Of a stretch of 19,479 nucleotides of DNA, positions 6,381 through 14,407 are shown piece by piece. The translations under genes were made by a program, and so were the position numbers. The notes beneath the pieces were generated by a model. It was not told the DNA's origin and searched no databases. It saw only the letters and a program-made list of their open reading frames with translations. The stretch is from Pseudomonas fluorescens (GTDB lineage Bacteria; Pseudomonadota; Alphaproteobacteria; UBA2136; UBA6156), in NCBI GenBank assembly GCA_003241595.1, contig QFOU01000022.1, positions 1 to 19,479 on the forward strand, read 5' to 3'. Every line of letters begins with the position of its first letter. The stretch's first letter is position 1.

Positions 6381-6837
6381 AGTCGCGATGGTAGGGGTGG
6401 CCTGAAAGGAGGGTGTGGACGCGGTAGAGTTGTTCGGCAATGAACAGGCGTACCATCTGGTGGGGCAGTGTAAGATTGCTGAGGCTCCAGACCCAGTCGA
6501 CCCGTTGGGCCACCGTTTTGCTGACGCCGTTGGCGCCGCCGATGAGCAGGCAGACGGCCTTGATGCCATCGTTCTGCCAGTGTTTGAATTTCTCGCTGAG
6601 TTGGCGGCTGCTGACGTTCTCGCCGCGTTCATCCAACAAAATGCGTACGCCCGGCATGGGCACGCCGGCCAGCGCCACCAGCTGGGCACCGGCTTCTTCT
6701 TCCGGTGTGGCGCCGTCCGGCAGTTCGCGGATGGTGACGCGCCACATATTGTCCGGCAGGCGTGTGAGGTATTGGCTTTCGAGCGCACGTAAATGGGCGT
6801 CCCGACAACGCCCCGTGGTGAGAATAATCAATTGCAT
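6379..6837 (-). CDS. rlmH: 23S rRNA pseudouridine-1915 N3-methyltransferase RlmH
   Basis: SPOUT-fold methyltransferase that modifies pseudouridine 1915 in helix 69 of 23S rRNA on assembled ribosomes, using S-adenosylmethionine. The 152 residues match the family length. Conserved features are LLDERG (about 67-72), LLIGGANG (97-104) and the C-terminal knot SLSNLTLPHQMVRLF...EQLYRV...GHPYHR (about 118-151). The ATG at 6837 overlaps the rsfS stop codon by one base (TAATG), which implies translational coupling in an rsfS-rlmH operon. Confidence 0.97.
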   Translation of the reverse strand: MQLIILTTGRCRDAHLRALESQYLTRLPDNMWRVTIRELPDGATPEEEAGAQLVALAGVPMPGVRILLDERGENVSSRQLSEKFKHWQNDGIKAVCLLIGGANGVSKTVAQRVDWVWSLSNLTLPHQMVRLFIAEQLYRVHTLLSGHPYHRD

Positions 6838-7259
6838 TATGTGCCGTCAGCCTCCGTAGAGCTTTCAGTAAACGCGAAACTCCACAGTTTTTCAAGATTA
6901 TAAAGTACACGTTTTTCCGGCACGAAGAGGTGGATGACGATATTGCCCATGTCGAGGCAGACCCATTCGGCATCGTTGAGCCCCTCGGTGTGCAGGACCA
7001 GTTTGCCCAAGTCCTCTTGCAGGCGGCGGCCCATGGCGGCAACGTGGCGGGTGCTGGTGCCACTTGCGATGATGAGATAGTCGGCGAAACTGGCTTGTCC
7101 GGCCAGCGGGATGCATATGATGTTCTGACCTTTCGCATCCTCGAGCACGGTACGGATACGTTCCGTTTCGGTCACGGATTCGGCAGGTGGGGCGGGAGGC
7201 GCCTTCGGTGCAGAGGTTGTCTTGCGCCCTTTTGCGGGAGCCTCTGGAGTGCGGCGCAT
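6837..7259 (-). CDS. rsfS: Ribosome silencing factor RsfS (Iojap family)
   Basis: Binds ribosomal protein L14 and blocks subunit joining when nutrients are scarce. The 140 residues include a proline/lysine-rich N-terminal tail of about 25 residues, then the RsfS domain with DYLIIASGTSTRHVAA and the signature EWVCLDMGNIVIHLF. The ATG at 7259 has no in-frame alternative near a better ribosome site; an AAAGGA further upstream precedes a GTG that runs into a stop. In many alphaproteobacteria nadD precedes rsfS; here the upstream gene is the divergent envC-like gene. Confidence 0.95.
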   Translation of the reverse strand: MRRTPEAPAKGRKTTSAPKAPPAPPAESVTETERIRTVLEDAKGQNIICIPLAGQASFADYLIIASGTSTRHVAAMGRRLQEDLGKLVLHTEGLNDAEWVCLDMGNIVIHLFVPEKRVLYNLEKLWSFAFTESSTEADGT

Positions 7260-7353
7260 GCGCGACGCGGCTGTTGACGCAGCTATGACACGATCCTTTC
7301 GTTAGGTGTGGGGAATAATGGGAATGATGTGTTTACGTTCCGCATGTGTCCTT

Positions 7354-7381
7354 ATCTTATGGCAACCGGCAAAAGCTGCAA
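7354..7381 (-). promoter_or_regulatory. Candidate promoter for rsfS-rlmH
   Basis: On the minus strand, TTGCAG (complement of 7376-7381) and TAAGAT (complement of 7354-7359) are 16 nt apart and lie about 95 nt upstream of the rsfS start. The match is moderate. It lies inside the longest possible reading frame of the divergent envC-like gene, so it also favours a later start for that gene. Confidence 0.35.
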
Positions 7382-7500
7382 CCGACTGTCCTCGCCTTGT
7401 GGGCGATAAAGGGAGGGGGTTGCGTTGTGGATGTCACAACCTGTGGCATCGCGTGCGGCACGGGCTGGATTTGCTGGTGTTTCTGCATTACCGTGCGAGC

Positions 7501-8391
7501 GTGAAATCTGGGATCGGTCTTCTTGCGGTGTTGATGATGCCTACGGCGGCGATGGCCGCGGGCAATGTCGTGATGGATCTGGAAGTTCAGCTTAAAGATG
7601 CGGAAGCCAAGCTTGAGCAGGTACAGGCGCGAATTGAGCAAGCCAAAGGGCGGAATAAGGCGGCGGATGCCCAGCTTCAGCAGAGTGTGCGGGCGCTGGT
7701 ACGCGTGGGACAGTATCCGCAGGGATTCTGGCTGGCGCGCAGCGTGATGATGGATACGCCGATGCAGGCCGAGTTGATCCGTGTGATGGGGCAGCAGCAG
7801 GCGCAAGCGCTTGTTCAGGCCCAGACCGAAGCCAAGGCGCTGAGCCGTTTGTACGGCGAGGCCAATGCCCAGTTACAGGCAGTACGGGATGTTCAGGTGG
7901 CCTACAGCGATGCCCGCGGGCAGTTGCATGCGGCTGAGCAGGCGGTATTGCGGCGCGCCGGGATACAGGCGGGGCAATTGAGCAGTGATCTGGAAGATGC
8001 GTTGGCGAATCCGCAGGCGTTGGCCAAGGATACGGTGCGTCTGCCGGTGGGAGGGTCGAATGAAGTGGCGGGTGGTTTGCCGGTGGCGGGGCGTGTGGAA
8101 AAGGCGTTCGGGGCTGGTCGGGGTGGTGTGGTGCTGCGTGCGGTGGCGGGGGCTCCGGTACATGCGACACAGGCGGCGCGCGTGCTATATGCGGGGCCGT
8201 TCAAGCATTTTGGTGGGTTGGTCATTGTGAAGACCGTGCGGGGAGAGGATGTTCTGCTGGGCGGTATGGATATGCTCAACGTGAATGCTGGTGAGGATGT
8301 CGCGCCGGGGCAGCAGTTGGGAACCGCCGGCGAGGAAGGCCGTATCTACTGGGAAGTGCGCCGGCGCGGACGGGTTGTGAATCCTCTTTAG
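7501..8391 (+). CDS. EnvC-like murein hydrolase activator (degenerate LytM domain)
   Basis: Probably activates cell-wall amidases at the division site in the periplasm, as EnvC does (family inference). From the GTG at 7501 there are 296 residues: a signal peptide (VKSGIGLLAVLMMPTAAMA, cleavage likely before AGN), a coiled coil rich in Gln/Ala/Lys (about 25-150), and a C-terminal LytM/M23 fold (PVAGRVEKAFG ... IYWEVRRRGRVVNPL). The zinc-binding histidines of active M23 enzymes are missing (HxH is replaced by IYW), as in EnvC. The frame stays open upstream to a GTG at 7306, and the extension holds a second hydrophobic stretch (CLRSACVLILWQPAKA), so the start is uncertain. It is followed by ctpA, a known alphaproteobacterial order. 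Confidence 0.82.
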   Translation: MKSGIGLLAVLMMPTAAMAAGNVVMDLEVQLKDAEAKLEQVQARIEQAKGRNKAADAQLQQSVRALVRVGQYPQGFWLARSVMMDTPMQAELIRVMGQQQAQALVQAQTEAKALSRLYGEANAQLQAVRDVQVAYSDARGQLHAAEQAVLRRAGIQAGQLSSDLEDALANPQALAKDTVRLPVGGSNEVAGGLPVAGRVEKAFGAGRGGVVLRAVAGAPVHATQAARVLYAGPFKHFGGLVIVKTVRGEDVLLGGMDMLNVNAGEDVAPGQQLGTAGEEGRIYWEVRRRGRVVNPL

Positions 8392-8502
8392 CCGTCTGTG
8401 CGAGAAAGGTGCTTGAAAGTGGGCCGAGGCCGTTGCGGGGGCCGGACTTTACGGGTACTCTGACCGGCATTGAAGGTAAACAACAAGATTGGCGAATTTT
8501 TC

Positions 8503-9903
8503 ATGCGTATGAAGATGCTGATGCTGGCGGGTGTCGCCGGATTCATGGCCGTAAGTGGCTCTAGCTTTGCTCAAGGTCGCAGCGTAGACCCTGAGGTTTA
8601 TGAGAAACTGGACGTGTTTGCCCACGTGCTGGAGAAGATTCGTACCAGCTATGTAGAGCAGGTGACCGAGACCGGCGTGATTGAGAACGCCATCAACGGC
8701 ATGTTGACCAGCCTTGACCCCCACAGTGGCTACCTCAAAAAAGACGAAATGAACGACCTGAAGCAACAGACGCAGGGTAAGTTCGGTGGCCTGGGTATTG
8801 AAGTGACCATGGACAACGGTCTGGTGAAGGTGGTCAGCCCGATTGAGGACACGCCTGCGGCTGTGGCCGGTTTGGAGACCAACGACTACATCATCCGCAT
8901 TGACAACAAGGACGTGCAGGGCATGTCCCTCAAGGATGCCGTGGACAACATGCGTGGTGTTCCGGGTAGCAAGGTGAAGCTGGTGATTTTGCGTGAAAGC
9001 GAGAAGCGCACCTTCCCCGTGACCCTGACCCGTGCCGAGATCAAGGTGAAGCCGGTGAAGAGCAAGCTGCTGACCGATGGCATTGGCTACCTGCGTATCA
9101 CCAGCTTCAACGATTATGCTGACAACAGCCTGCGCGACCACATCAAGGCCATGGAAGCGGCCAACAAGGCGCCGTTGAGCGGTTTGATTTTGGACCTGCG
9201 CAACAACCCCGGCGGTTTGCTGACACAGGCCATTGCGGTGAGCGACGACTTCCTGAACGAAGGTGAGATCGTGAGCACCCGTGGCCGTATCAAGGGTCAG
9301 GATGCCCGTTACCCCGCCCGCAGTGGTGACCTGCTGAATGGCAAGCCCATCGTGGTGCTGATCAACGGCGGGAGCGCCAGTGCGGCCGAGATCGTGGCCG
9401 GGGCCTTGCAGGATAACCGTCGTGCCGTGGTACTGGGCACCAAGAGCTTTGGTAAGGGGAGCGTACAGACCATTTTTGACCTGCCCGGTAACACTGGTAT
9501 GCGCCTGACCACTGCGTTGTACTACACCCCAAGTGGCAAGAGCATTCAGGCCCACGGGATTGTGCCGGACATTGTACAGAAGCCGTTGAAGACCAAGGAA
9601 CAGGAGCGGATGTCGAGCGTGGAAGATGACGATATGCCCTCGGAAGCCAGTTTGCTGGGCCACCTGAGTGCCGGTAAGGCCGCCGAAGGCGTGAGCCAGA
9701 CCGCACCGCGTGCCGACCTGCCGCAGAGCATTTACGCCCCTGTACCGGAAAAGAGTCCGAGTGACACGCTGGCCGGTCTGGACAAAAAGCCGGACGCCCA
9801 GCTTGACCGTGCCGTGAGCGTACTGCGTGCCTTGATTGTGTGGCCGCAGGGTGCAGCTGCCAAAGTGACGCCTGCCGCAGGCCAGACCCCAGCGACACGC
9901 TAA
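8503..9903 (+). CDS. ctpA: C-terminal processing peptidase, S41 family, with PDZ domain
   Basis: Periplasmic serine protease that trims or degrades envelope proteins. From the ATG at 8503 it has 466 residues. The order is a signal peptide (MRMKMLMLAGVAGFMAVSGS, cleavage near SFA-QG), a tail-interacting N-terminal helical region, a PDZ domain (GGLGIEVTM ... GVPGSKVKL, about 90-170) and the S41 protease core. The catalytic Ser is about residue 293 in GGSASAAE and the catalytic Lys about 318 in SFGKGSVQ, 25 apart as in E. coli Tsp. A TTG 33 nt upstream (8470) would add 11 residues ahead of the signal peptide; I prefer 8503, although neither has a clear ribosome site. The neighbours envC-like and deacetylase suggest a cell-wall remodelling operon. 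Confidence 0.95.
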   Translation: MRMKMLMLAGVAGFMAVSGSSFAQGRSVDPEVYEKLDVFAHVLEKIRTSYVEQVTETGVIENAINGMLTSLDPHSGYLKKDEMNDLKQQTQGKFGGLGIEVTMDNGLVKVVSPIEDTPAAVAGLETNDYIIRIDNKDVQGMSLKDAVDNMRGVPGSKVKLVILRESEKRTFPVTLTRAEIKVKPVKSKLLTDGIGYLRITSFNDYADNSLRDHIKAMEAANKAPLSGLILDLRNNPGGLLTQAIAVSDDFLNEGEIVSTRGRIKGQDARYPARSGDLLNGKPIVVLINGGSASAAEIVAGALQDNRRAVVLGTKSFGKGSVQTIFDLPGNTGMRLTTALYYTPSGKSIQAHGIVPDIVQKPLKTKEQERMSSVEDDDMPSEASLLGHLSAGKAAEGVSQTAPRADLPQSIYAPVPEKSPSDTLAGLDKKPDAQLDRAVSVLRALIVWPQGAAAKVTPAAGQTPATR

Positions 9904-9916
9904 GGGACCGAAGACT

Positions 9917-11113
9917 ATGGTGGAGACCCCGAAACGGCCCATTCCGGGCCGTATCTGGCTTATATTGGCTGTTATGATCGTGGGTGCCGTGGCGTGTTTT
10001 GCGCTGGCGGTACTGATGGGCACGCGTTTGCGCGCGATGGGCCCCGAGCGCAGTGGCGCCCGTGAAGGTTATATGCAGGTTGTAAAACCGGCCACGCGCG
10101 GTGAAATGCCACCTTCCAGCCCTGAAGCGGATGCACAACTCGCCGCCTTGCTGGAAGGTGCGCCCGTACCGGTGGCGGAAGGTGCTGCACCCACTGAGGG
10201 GGCGTCTTCCACCCTGCCTGCGGGGGAAGTCAGCGGACCTACTGTGACCGGTGGTGTGCCGCTGGACATGCCGCTGGCCGAGATGTTGCCGACGGAAACC
10301 CCTCCGGCGCCGAAGGCTCCGGCTGTGCCGCCCTTGCCGCCGAAGTCGAATGTATCTCCCCTTGATGTGCAGGCCGCGCCCGACCAGCCGGTGTGGAAGG
10401 CGAATGCCGTGACGGTACCGGTGACACCCGGTGCGCCCATGCTGGCGATCATTCTGGATGACATGGGCGGACAGATGGAAGCGAGCCGTCGGGCCGTGGA
10501 TGAGATGCCGGCCGGTGTGACGCTGTCGTTCTTCCCGTGGAGCCGTCCGGGGATCGGTCTGGCCGAAGAGGCGCGTGTCAAGGGGCATGAGATTATGGTG
10601 CACATGCCGATGGAAGCTTTACCGCATGGCAACCTGATTCTGGATCCCGGTCCGGATACCTTGCGTGTCGGGATGGCGCCGGACCAGATCGATACCTTGC
10701 TGACGCGTAACCTTGCGCGTTTGAGTTCTGTCGCCGTGGGGTTGAACAATCATATGGGCAGCCGCTTTACCGGTTGGGAAGAGGGTATGCGTGCGGTACT
10801 GACCGTCGCCCAGCGCGAAGGCATGATGTTTGTGGATAGTAAAACCGCCGCGCCTACTGCTACCGCAACGGCGGCGGGGGGGTTGACCCTGCCGGTGCTG
10901 ACCCGTGACGTGTTCTTGGACCATGTGCCTACGGCGCAGGCCGTGAAGGCTGAATTGAACAAGGCGGTGCTGCTGGCGCGCAAGCGGGGTTCGGCCATTG
11001 CGATCGGTCACCCGCTACCCGTCACGCTGGATGTGCTGCGCGACATGCTGCCGCAGGTGGTGAGCAGCGGTGTGGTGCTGGTGCCTGTGACCATGCTGGT
11101 GAAAGACCGTTAA
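9917..11113 (+). CDS. Divergent polysaccharide deacetylase (YibQ/DUF610 family)
   Basis: A membrane-anchored envelope protein whose substrate is unknown. The 398 residues comprise a short cytoplasmic start, one transmembrane helix (about 13-35), a Pro/Ala-rich periplasmic linker (about 40-175) and a deacetylase-like domain. The domain shows AIILDDMGG (about 177-185), SFFPWS, HEIMVHMPME, NNHMGSRFT, FVDSKT and AIAIGHPLPVT, the usual family landmarks. The ATG at 9917 lies 13 nt after the ctpA stop, with AGGGA (9903-9907) as a likely ribosome site, so the two are co-transcribed. Confidence 0.92.
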   Translation: MVETPKRPIPGRIWLILAVMIVGAVACFALAVLMGTRLRAMGPERSGAREGYMQVVKPATRGEMPPSSPEADAQLAALLEGAPVPVAEGAAPTEGASSTLPAGEVSGPTVTGGVPLDMPLAEMLPTETPPAPKAPAVPPLPPKSNVSPLDVQAAPDQPVWKANAVTVPVTPGAPMLAIILDDMGGQMEASRRAVDEMPAGVTLSFFPWSRPGIGLAEEARVKGHEIMVHMPMEALPHGNLILDPGPDTLRVGMAPDQIDTLLTRNLARLSSVAVGLNNHMGSRFTGWEEGMRAVLTVAQREGMMFVDSKTAAPTATATAAGGLTLPVLTRDVFLDHVPTAQAVKAELNKAVLLARKRGSAIAIGHPLPVTLDVLRDMLPQVVSSGVVLVPVTMLVKDR

Positions 11114-11147
11114 CCCGTTTATGATAATGACCATATAGAAGAGTGCC

Positions 11148-11786
11148 ATGACCGAGAACGTAACCAAACCCGCATCCCGCCCGCCACGCCGGCGTGGTGG
11201 GAACCGTGGCAAGCGCCGCGGTGGGGCAGGGCGTCCGGCCGCCGAGGGACAGGCGGCACCGCAGACCGTTGCGGCGGACGGGACGGGTGGCGCGCGGGCG
11301 GTCAATCCGGCGCGGGGGCGTTTGCGTCGAAACGTGGGTCTGGTCATCGTCAATGATGAAGGTTTGGTGTTGGCGGGACTGCGGTCTCATGCCAATGGCG
11401 ACAAAGCCTGGCAGTTGCCGCAGGGTGGTATCGAGGGACGTGAGCGTCCGTTAGCGGCAGCCTATCGCGAGCTGACCGAAGAGACCGGCCTGTTGCCGGA
11501 GGAAGTGGAATTGCTCTCGGAGCGTCGCTCGTGGATCGACTACTGGTTACCGCGTGAGTGGGTGCGGGGGCGCCGTTTTGCCGGACAGACCCAGAAGTGG
11601 TTCGCCTTCCGTTACACCGGTGAGGGGGTGCCGGATATTGCCCGTGCGATCGACCGTGAATTTGAAGCTTTGGAGTGGAAAGATTCGGAATGGCTGCATG
11701 AACATGTGATTCCCTTCCGTAAAAAAGTGTATGCTAAAATATTCGCGGAATTCCGCCGATTTTTGAAGGTTGGCGAGCCAAAATAA
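11148..11786 (+). CDS. rppH: RNA pyrophosphohydrolase RppH with basic N-terminal tail
   Basis: Removes pyrophosphate from the 5' end of mRNA and so starts RNase E-dependent decay. The 212 residues hold an Arg/Gly-rich tail of about 57 residues, then the RppH domain. It has RRNVGLVIVN, WQLPQGGIEG, the full Nudix box (G93/94, E99, R107, E108, E111, E112), SWIDYWLP, GQTQKWFAF, EFEALEW and HVIPFRKKVY. Typical RppH proteins are about 160 residues, and the extra length is all N-terminal. The ATG at 11148 has only a weak ribosome site (AGAAGAG at 11137-11143). It lies 34 nt after the deacetylase gene and ends before an intrinsic terminator. Confidence 0.93.
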   Translation: MTENVTKPASRPPRRRGGNRGKRRGGAGRPAAEGQAAPQTVAADGTGGARAVNPARGRLRRNVGLVIVNDEGLVLAGLRSHANGDKAWQLPQGGIEGRERPLAAAYRELTEETGLLPEEVELLSERRSWIDYWLPREWVRGRRFAGQTQKWFAFRYTGEGVPDIARAIDREFEALEWKDSEWLHEHVIPFRKKVYAKIFAEFRRFLKVGEPK

Positions 11787-11846
11787 GTTTCATGGAACTG
11801 TGTATATTGTACGCAGAATGATAAAGTGGGTGTGCGTTTACTTATG

Positions 11847-11869
11847 AAGGCTCCGCAGGGGGCCTTTTT
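11847..11869 (+). terminator. Rho-independent terminator of the envC-rppH unit
   Basis: AAGGCTCC 11847-11854 pairs with GGGGCCTT 11859-11866 (8 bp, one G-U) around a GCAG loop, followed by TTT at 11867-11869, which completes a five-T run begun in the stem. It is 60 nt after the rppH stop. Confidence 0.85.
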
Positions 11870-11909
11870 ATGTATTCAAAAGTGGGTTTCCGCGCGATCG
11901 GGACGGGGG

Positions 11910-12500
11910 TTAGCGGAGGAGGGGCGCTGCGAGAAGTTTGTTGTACTCACGGAAGAGCGGACGCAGGCCCGGGTCGGCCGGTTGCACCGGCAGGTAGGTG
12001 AGGTTGAGGTCGGTCACGTGCATCAGGGCCAGCAGGCGCACGCGCGGGATATGGTAGGTGCTGGTGATGACACCAATGTTATGGATGCCGTAGTAGCCTG
12101 ACCATGCGCGTAGGCTGGTGATGTTCTCACGGGTGGTTTGCGCGGCGTCGTAGACGATGTGGACCTGCTGGTCGGGCGTGAGGTTGGCGGAGGTGCGGGC
12201 CAGCATATCCGGCAGCGTGGTCTTTTTATGGCTGCCACTGATGAGGATGGGGCCGGGGAAGCCGCGTTGGGCTTCTTTCAGTGCGGCTTCGACGCGGCCT
12301 GAACCGCCGGTGAAGGTGGCGAGGCCTTCCAGACCATCCGGCAGGGTGGTGAAGGGCGCAGGCAGTGTAATGACGAAAGCGGCGAAACCGAGAGCGTAGA
12401 TGCTGGTGAGAAAGCCGGTGAGCACGATAAGTCGTCCCTTCCAGCCCAGGCGCGGGCGGCGGGGGAAGTGCATGTGGAAGTAAGTATGGGGGCGGCTCAC
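11910..12500 (-). CDS. YdcF-like (DUF218) membrane protein
   Basis: DUF218 proteins are membrane-linked; some (SanA, ElyC) affect envelope integrity, but their chemistry is not settled. The 196 residues begin with a basic segment and one transmembrane helix (about 23-47, LIVLTGFLTSIYALGFAAF). The DUF218 landmarks follow: TGGSGRVEAAL (64-74), ILISGS, TTRENITSL (about 122-130), VITSTYHIPRVR (about 144-155) and EYNKLL near the end. The GTG at 12500 is the longest start; a later ATG at residue 10 is possible, and neither has a good ribosome site. It lies downstream of DUF484 and xerC on the same strand, separated by a nested-hairpin element. Confidence 0.82.
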   Translation of the reverse strand: MSRPHTYFHMHFPRRPRLGWKGRLIVLTGFLTSIYALGFAAFVITLPAPFTTLPDGLEGLATFTGGSGRVEAALKEAQRGFPGPILISGSHKKTTLPDMLARTSANLTPDQQVHIVYDAAQTTRENITSLRAWSGYYGIHNIGVITSTYHIPRVRLLALMHVTDLNLTYLPVQPADPGLRPLFREYNKLLAAPLLR

Positions 12501-12553
12501 GTCATTGGTATAACCGATTTTTTAGAGAGTTGGTAGCTTATGAAACTAATGGA

Positions 12554-12670
12554 GCAGGGACTAAAACGGCCCCTGTTTACGTCGCCTCCTCCTCGCGTAC
12601 TTATTTGTACGCGTCGTCGTCCTTGCCGCAAACAGGAACCGTTTGTAGCCTCCTGCGCGGGGGCAACGTC
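12554..12670. repeat. Nested-hairpin element, copy 3 (xerC-ydcF gap)
   Basis: The inner stem is GCGTAC 12595-12600 / GTACGC 12607-12612 with a TTATTT loop. The outer 18-nt arms 12564-12581 and 12627-12644 pair at 15 positions on the plus strand; the other three (C-A, C-A, A-C) become G-U or U-G in minus-strand RNA. The helix extends outward with one-base bulges through TAG to GCAGG 12554-12558 / CCTGC 12652-12656. CTAAAACGG and CCGTTTGTAG flanks and the right-hand GCGCGGGGGC match copy 2. In the minus direction it lies between xerC and the YdcF-like gene. Confidence 0.82.
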
Positions 12671-12704
12671 GCTGCGCGCCGGACTTTGGGCTAGTAGAGG
12701 GGAG

Positions 12705-13664
12705 TTATTTGGCGAGGGGGTGGGATTGGCCGTGGACGCTGAGGAGGCGTTGGACATCGGCGGCGAGGTAACGCTGGGTGGTGGCGAGTTGCGAGTGGCC
12801 GAGGAGTTCCTGCACGGTGCGGAGGTCGGCCCCGCCTTCCAGCAGGTGGGTGGCGAAGCTGTGGCGCAGGGCGTGGGGGGTGAGGTGCGCGGGGAGGTTG
12901 CTGGCTTCGCGGAGGTCTTGCAGGATCTTTTGGGCGAAGCGGGCTGAGAGGGGTTTGCCCATGGGGTTGGGGAAGAGCGGGCTGGTGGGCATGAGGTCAT
13001 TCGACGCTTTGAGCCACTGGTTGAGGGCGGATTTGACGGGGAGCGGCAGTGGCAGTTGGCGCTGTTTGTTACCTTTACCCGTCACGAGGAGGGTATCGCC
13101 GGCAATATCGGCACGGGTGAGTCTGAGGGCCTCGGAGATGCGCAGGCCGAGACCGTAGAGGGTGATGAAGAGGGCGAAATTGCGGCGGGCTTCGGGTGTC
13201 GCGGTATGGCCGGCCGGGGGCGGTGCGAGGGATTCCAGCAATTGCCACGCTTGCTCATGGTTGAGGGCTTTGGGAATGGGGGCGGGGGTTTTGAGGCCGT
13301 GGAGGCGGGTGATCTCGGCATTGGTGACGCCGTAGTGCTGGTGCAGCCAGCGGGCGAAACCGCGCAGCGCCGAGAGTTGGCGGTTGAGCGACGTTTTGGC
13401 GTTGGTGGTGGCGCGGTTGAGGCGGCCGTGCGGGGTGAGGCGATTGGCCAAGTAAGCCTGCACATCGGAACTGGTGAGTGCGGCGAAGCTGTTTTCGGTG
13501 AGGGGGCCGCCGGTGTGTTTCTCGAAGAAGGTGAACAGCGAGGTGAGGTCGCGGCGGTAGGCCATGACGGTGTGCGGGCTGCTGCGCTTCACGTCTTCCA
13601 GCCACGTGAGGTAGCCGTCCATCAAGGGGTTGGTGAAAGTGGACGGGGGGGCATTTTGTGACAT
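12705..13664 (-). CDS. xerC: Tyrosine recombinase XerC
   Basis: Acts with XerD at dif to resolve chromosome dimers before division. The 319 residues have the N-terminal SAM-like core-binding domain (about 12-110) and the catalytic domain. All catalytic residues are visible: R175 in GLRISEAL, K197 in TGKGNKQR, H264 and R267 in HALRHSFATHLL, H290 in LLGHSQ and the nucleophile Y299 in TTQRYL. The ATG at 13664 overlaps the DUF484 stop by one base (TAATG), so the two are translationally coupled. The DUF484-xerC pairing is common in Proteobacteria. It is a housekeeping Xer rather than an integrase, because there is no mobile-element context. Confidence 0.93.
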   Translation of the reverse strand: MSQNAPPSTFTNPLMDGYLTWLEDVKRSSPHTVMAYRRDLTSLFTFFEKHTGGPLTENSFAALTSSDVQAYLANRLTPHGRLNRATTNAKTSLNRQLSALRGFARWLHQHYGVTNAEITRLHGLKTPAPIPKALNHEQAWQLLESLAPPPAGHTATPEARRNFALFITLYGLGLRISEALRLTRADIAGDTLLVTGKGNKQRQLPLPLPVKSALNQWLKASNDLMPTSPLFPNPMGKPLSARFAQKILQDLREASNLPAHLTPHALRHSFATHLLEGGADLRTVQELLGHSQLATTQRYLAADVQRLLSVHGQSHPLAK

Positions 13665-14398
13665 TAGGCGGCGTGGGCCAGCACTTCGGTGGTGGCGCGG
13701 CGGAGGAAATCGGCCAGCGTGGTGGCTTGTCCGGCGTGGAAGCGGGTGGCATCGGCGCTGCCGAGGGCCAAAAGGCCGTAGACATCGCCGTTATCGTTGG
13801 CCAGCGCCATCAGGCAGACGGACTTGAGGCCGTTGGTTTTGGGGCCGAAGAGGATGCGGTGTTTGGCGGCGTTCATTGGGCCCAAGACCAGCGGTTGCGG
13901 GCAAAGGTCGACGATCTGCTCCACCGTGAGGGTGGTGGCGGTTTCGGTTTCGCCCAGTTTGAAGAGGCGGATGGCGTCGAGGTCGAGTTGTTCGGCGAGG
14001 CCCCCTTGCAGGTATTTGCGGAGGTCGGTGAGGTTGCGGCAGCCGATAAGGCCGAGCACGGCGGAAAAGATGCTTTCGGCGACTTCGGCATTGCCGCGGG
14101 CGGTACTGATGAGTTGCTGGTGGCGGACCTTGAGGTTGTCGGCTTCGCGCGTGACGCGCTCTGCCTTGGCGGCGTGGAGCGAGAGCACGCTACCGCCCAT
14201 GCGGCCTTTTTTGGGAGTGGCGGCGGTTTCGGCCAGTTCTTCCTTATGTTTTTCGAAGAACTGGGGATTGGCCTTGAGGTAGGCGAGCACGGCGGCGGGT
14301 TTGACTGTAGTTTTGGGCGTGGACTTAGGTGCAGGCTTAGCAGCCGCCTTAGTTTTGGTGGGCTTGGAAGTGGTGGTTTTGGCGGCGGTGGCGGTCAT
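13664..14398 (-). CDS. DUF484 family protein (GAF-like)
   Basis: Function unknown; DUF484 proteins have a GAF-like fold and are often encoded next to xerC. From the ATG at 14398 there are 244 residues: a tail of about 35 rich in Thr/Lys/Ala/Pro, then VLAYLKANPQFFEKHKEEL (the start of the DUF484 domain), a coiled-coil-like stretch and a GAF-like C-terminal half with HRILFGPKT and DVYGLLALGSADATRF. A TTG three codons upstream is possible. No clear ribosome site is seen. The tail resembles those on other proteins in this window (Nudix, RppH, RsfS) in being disordered and basic. Confidence 0.9.
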   Translation of the reverse strand: MTATAAKTTTSKPTKTKAAAKPAPKSTPKTTVKPAAVLAYLKANPQFFEKHKEELAETAATPKKGRMGGSVLSLHAAKAERVTREADNLKVRHQQLISTARGNAEVAESIFSAVLGLIGCRNLTDLRKYLQGGLAEQLDLDAIRLFKLGETETATTLTVEQIVDLCPQPLVLGPMNAAKHRILFGPKTNGLKSVCLMALANDNGDVYGLLALGSADATRFHAGQATTLADFLRRATTEVLAHAA

Positions 14399-14407
14399 GT
14401 CAGGCAA

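Noticed and set aside
8470..8502. TTG start for ctpA
   Set aside because: It would put 11 charged residues in front of a normal signal peptide and has no ribosome site; the ATG at 8503 fits better.
8449..10023. Open frame of more than 500 codons antisense to ctpA
   Set aside because: Same explanation: low-complexity His/Thr/Gln-rich translation opposite a clear S41 peptidase gene.
12705..13664. Integrase of a mobile element
   Set aside because: It is coupled to DUF484 and near priA, with no attachment site, tRNA or cargo; this is the housekeeping XerC context.
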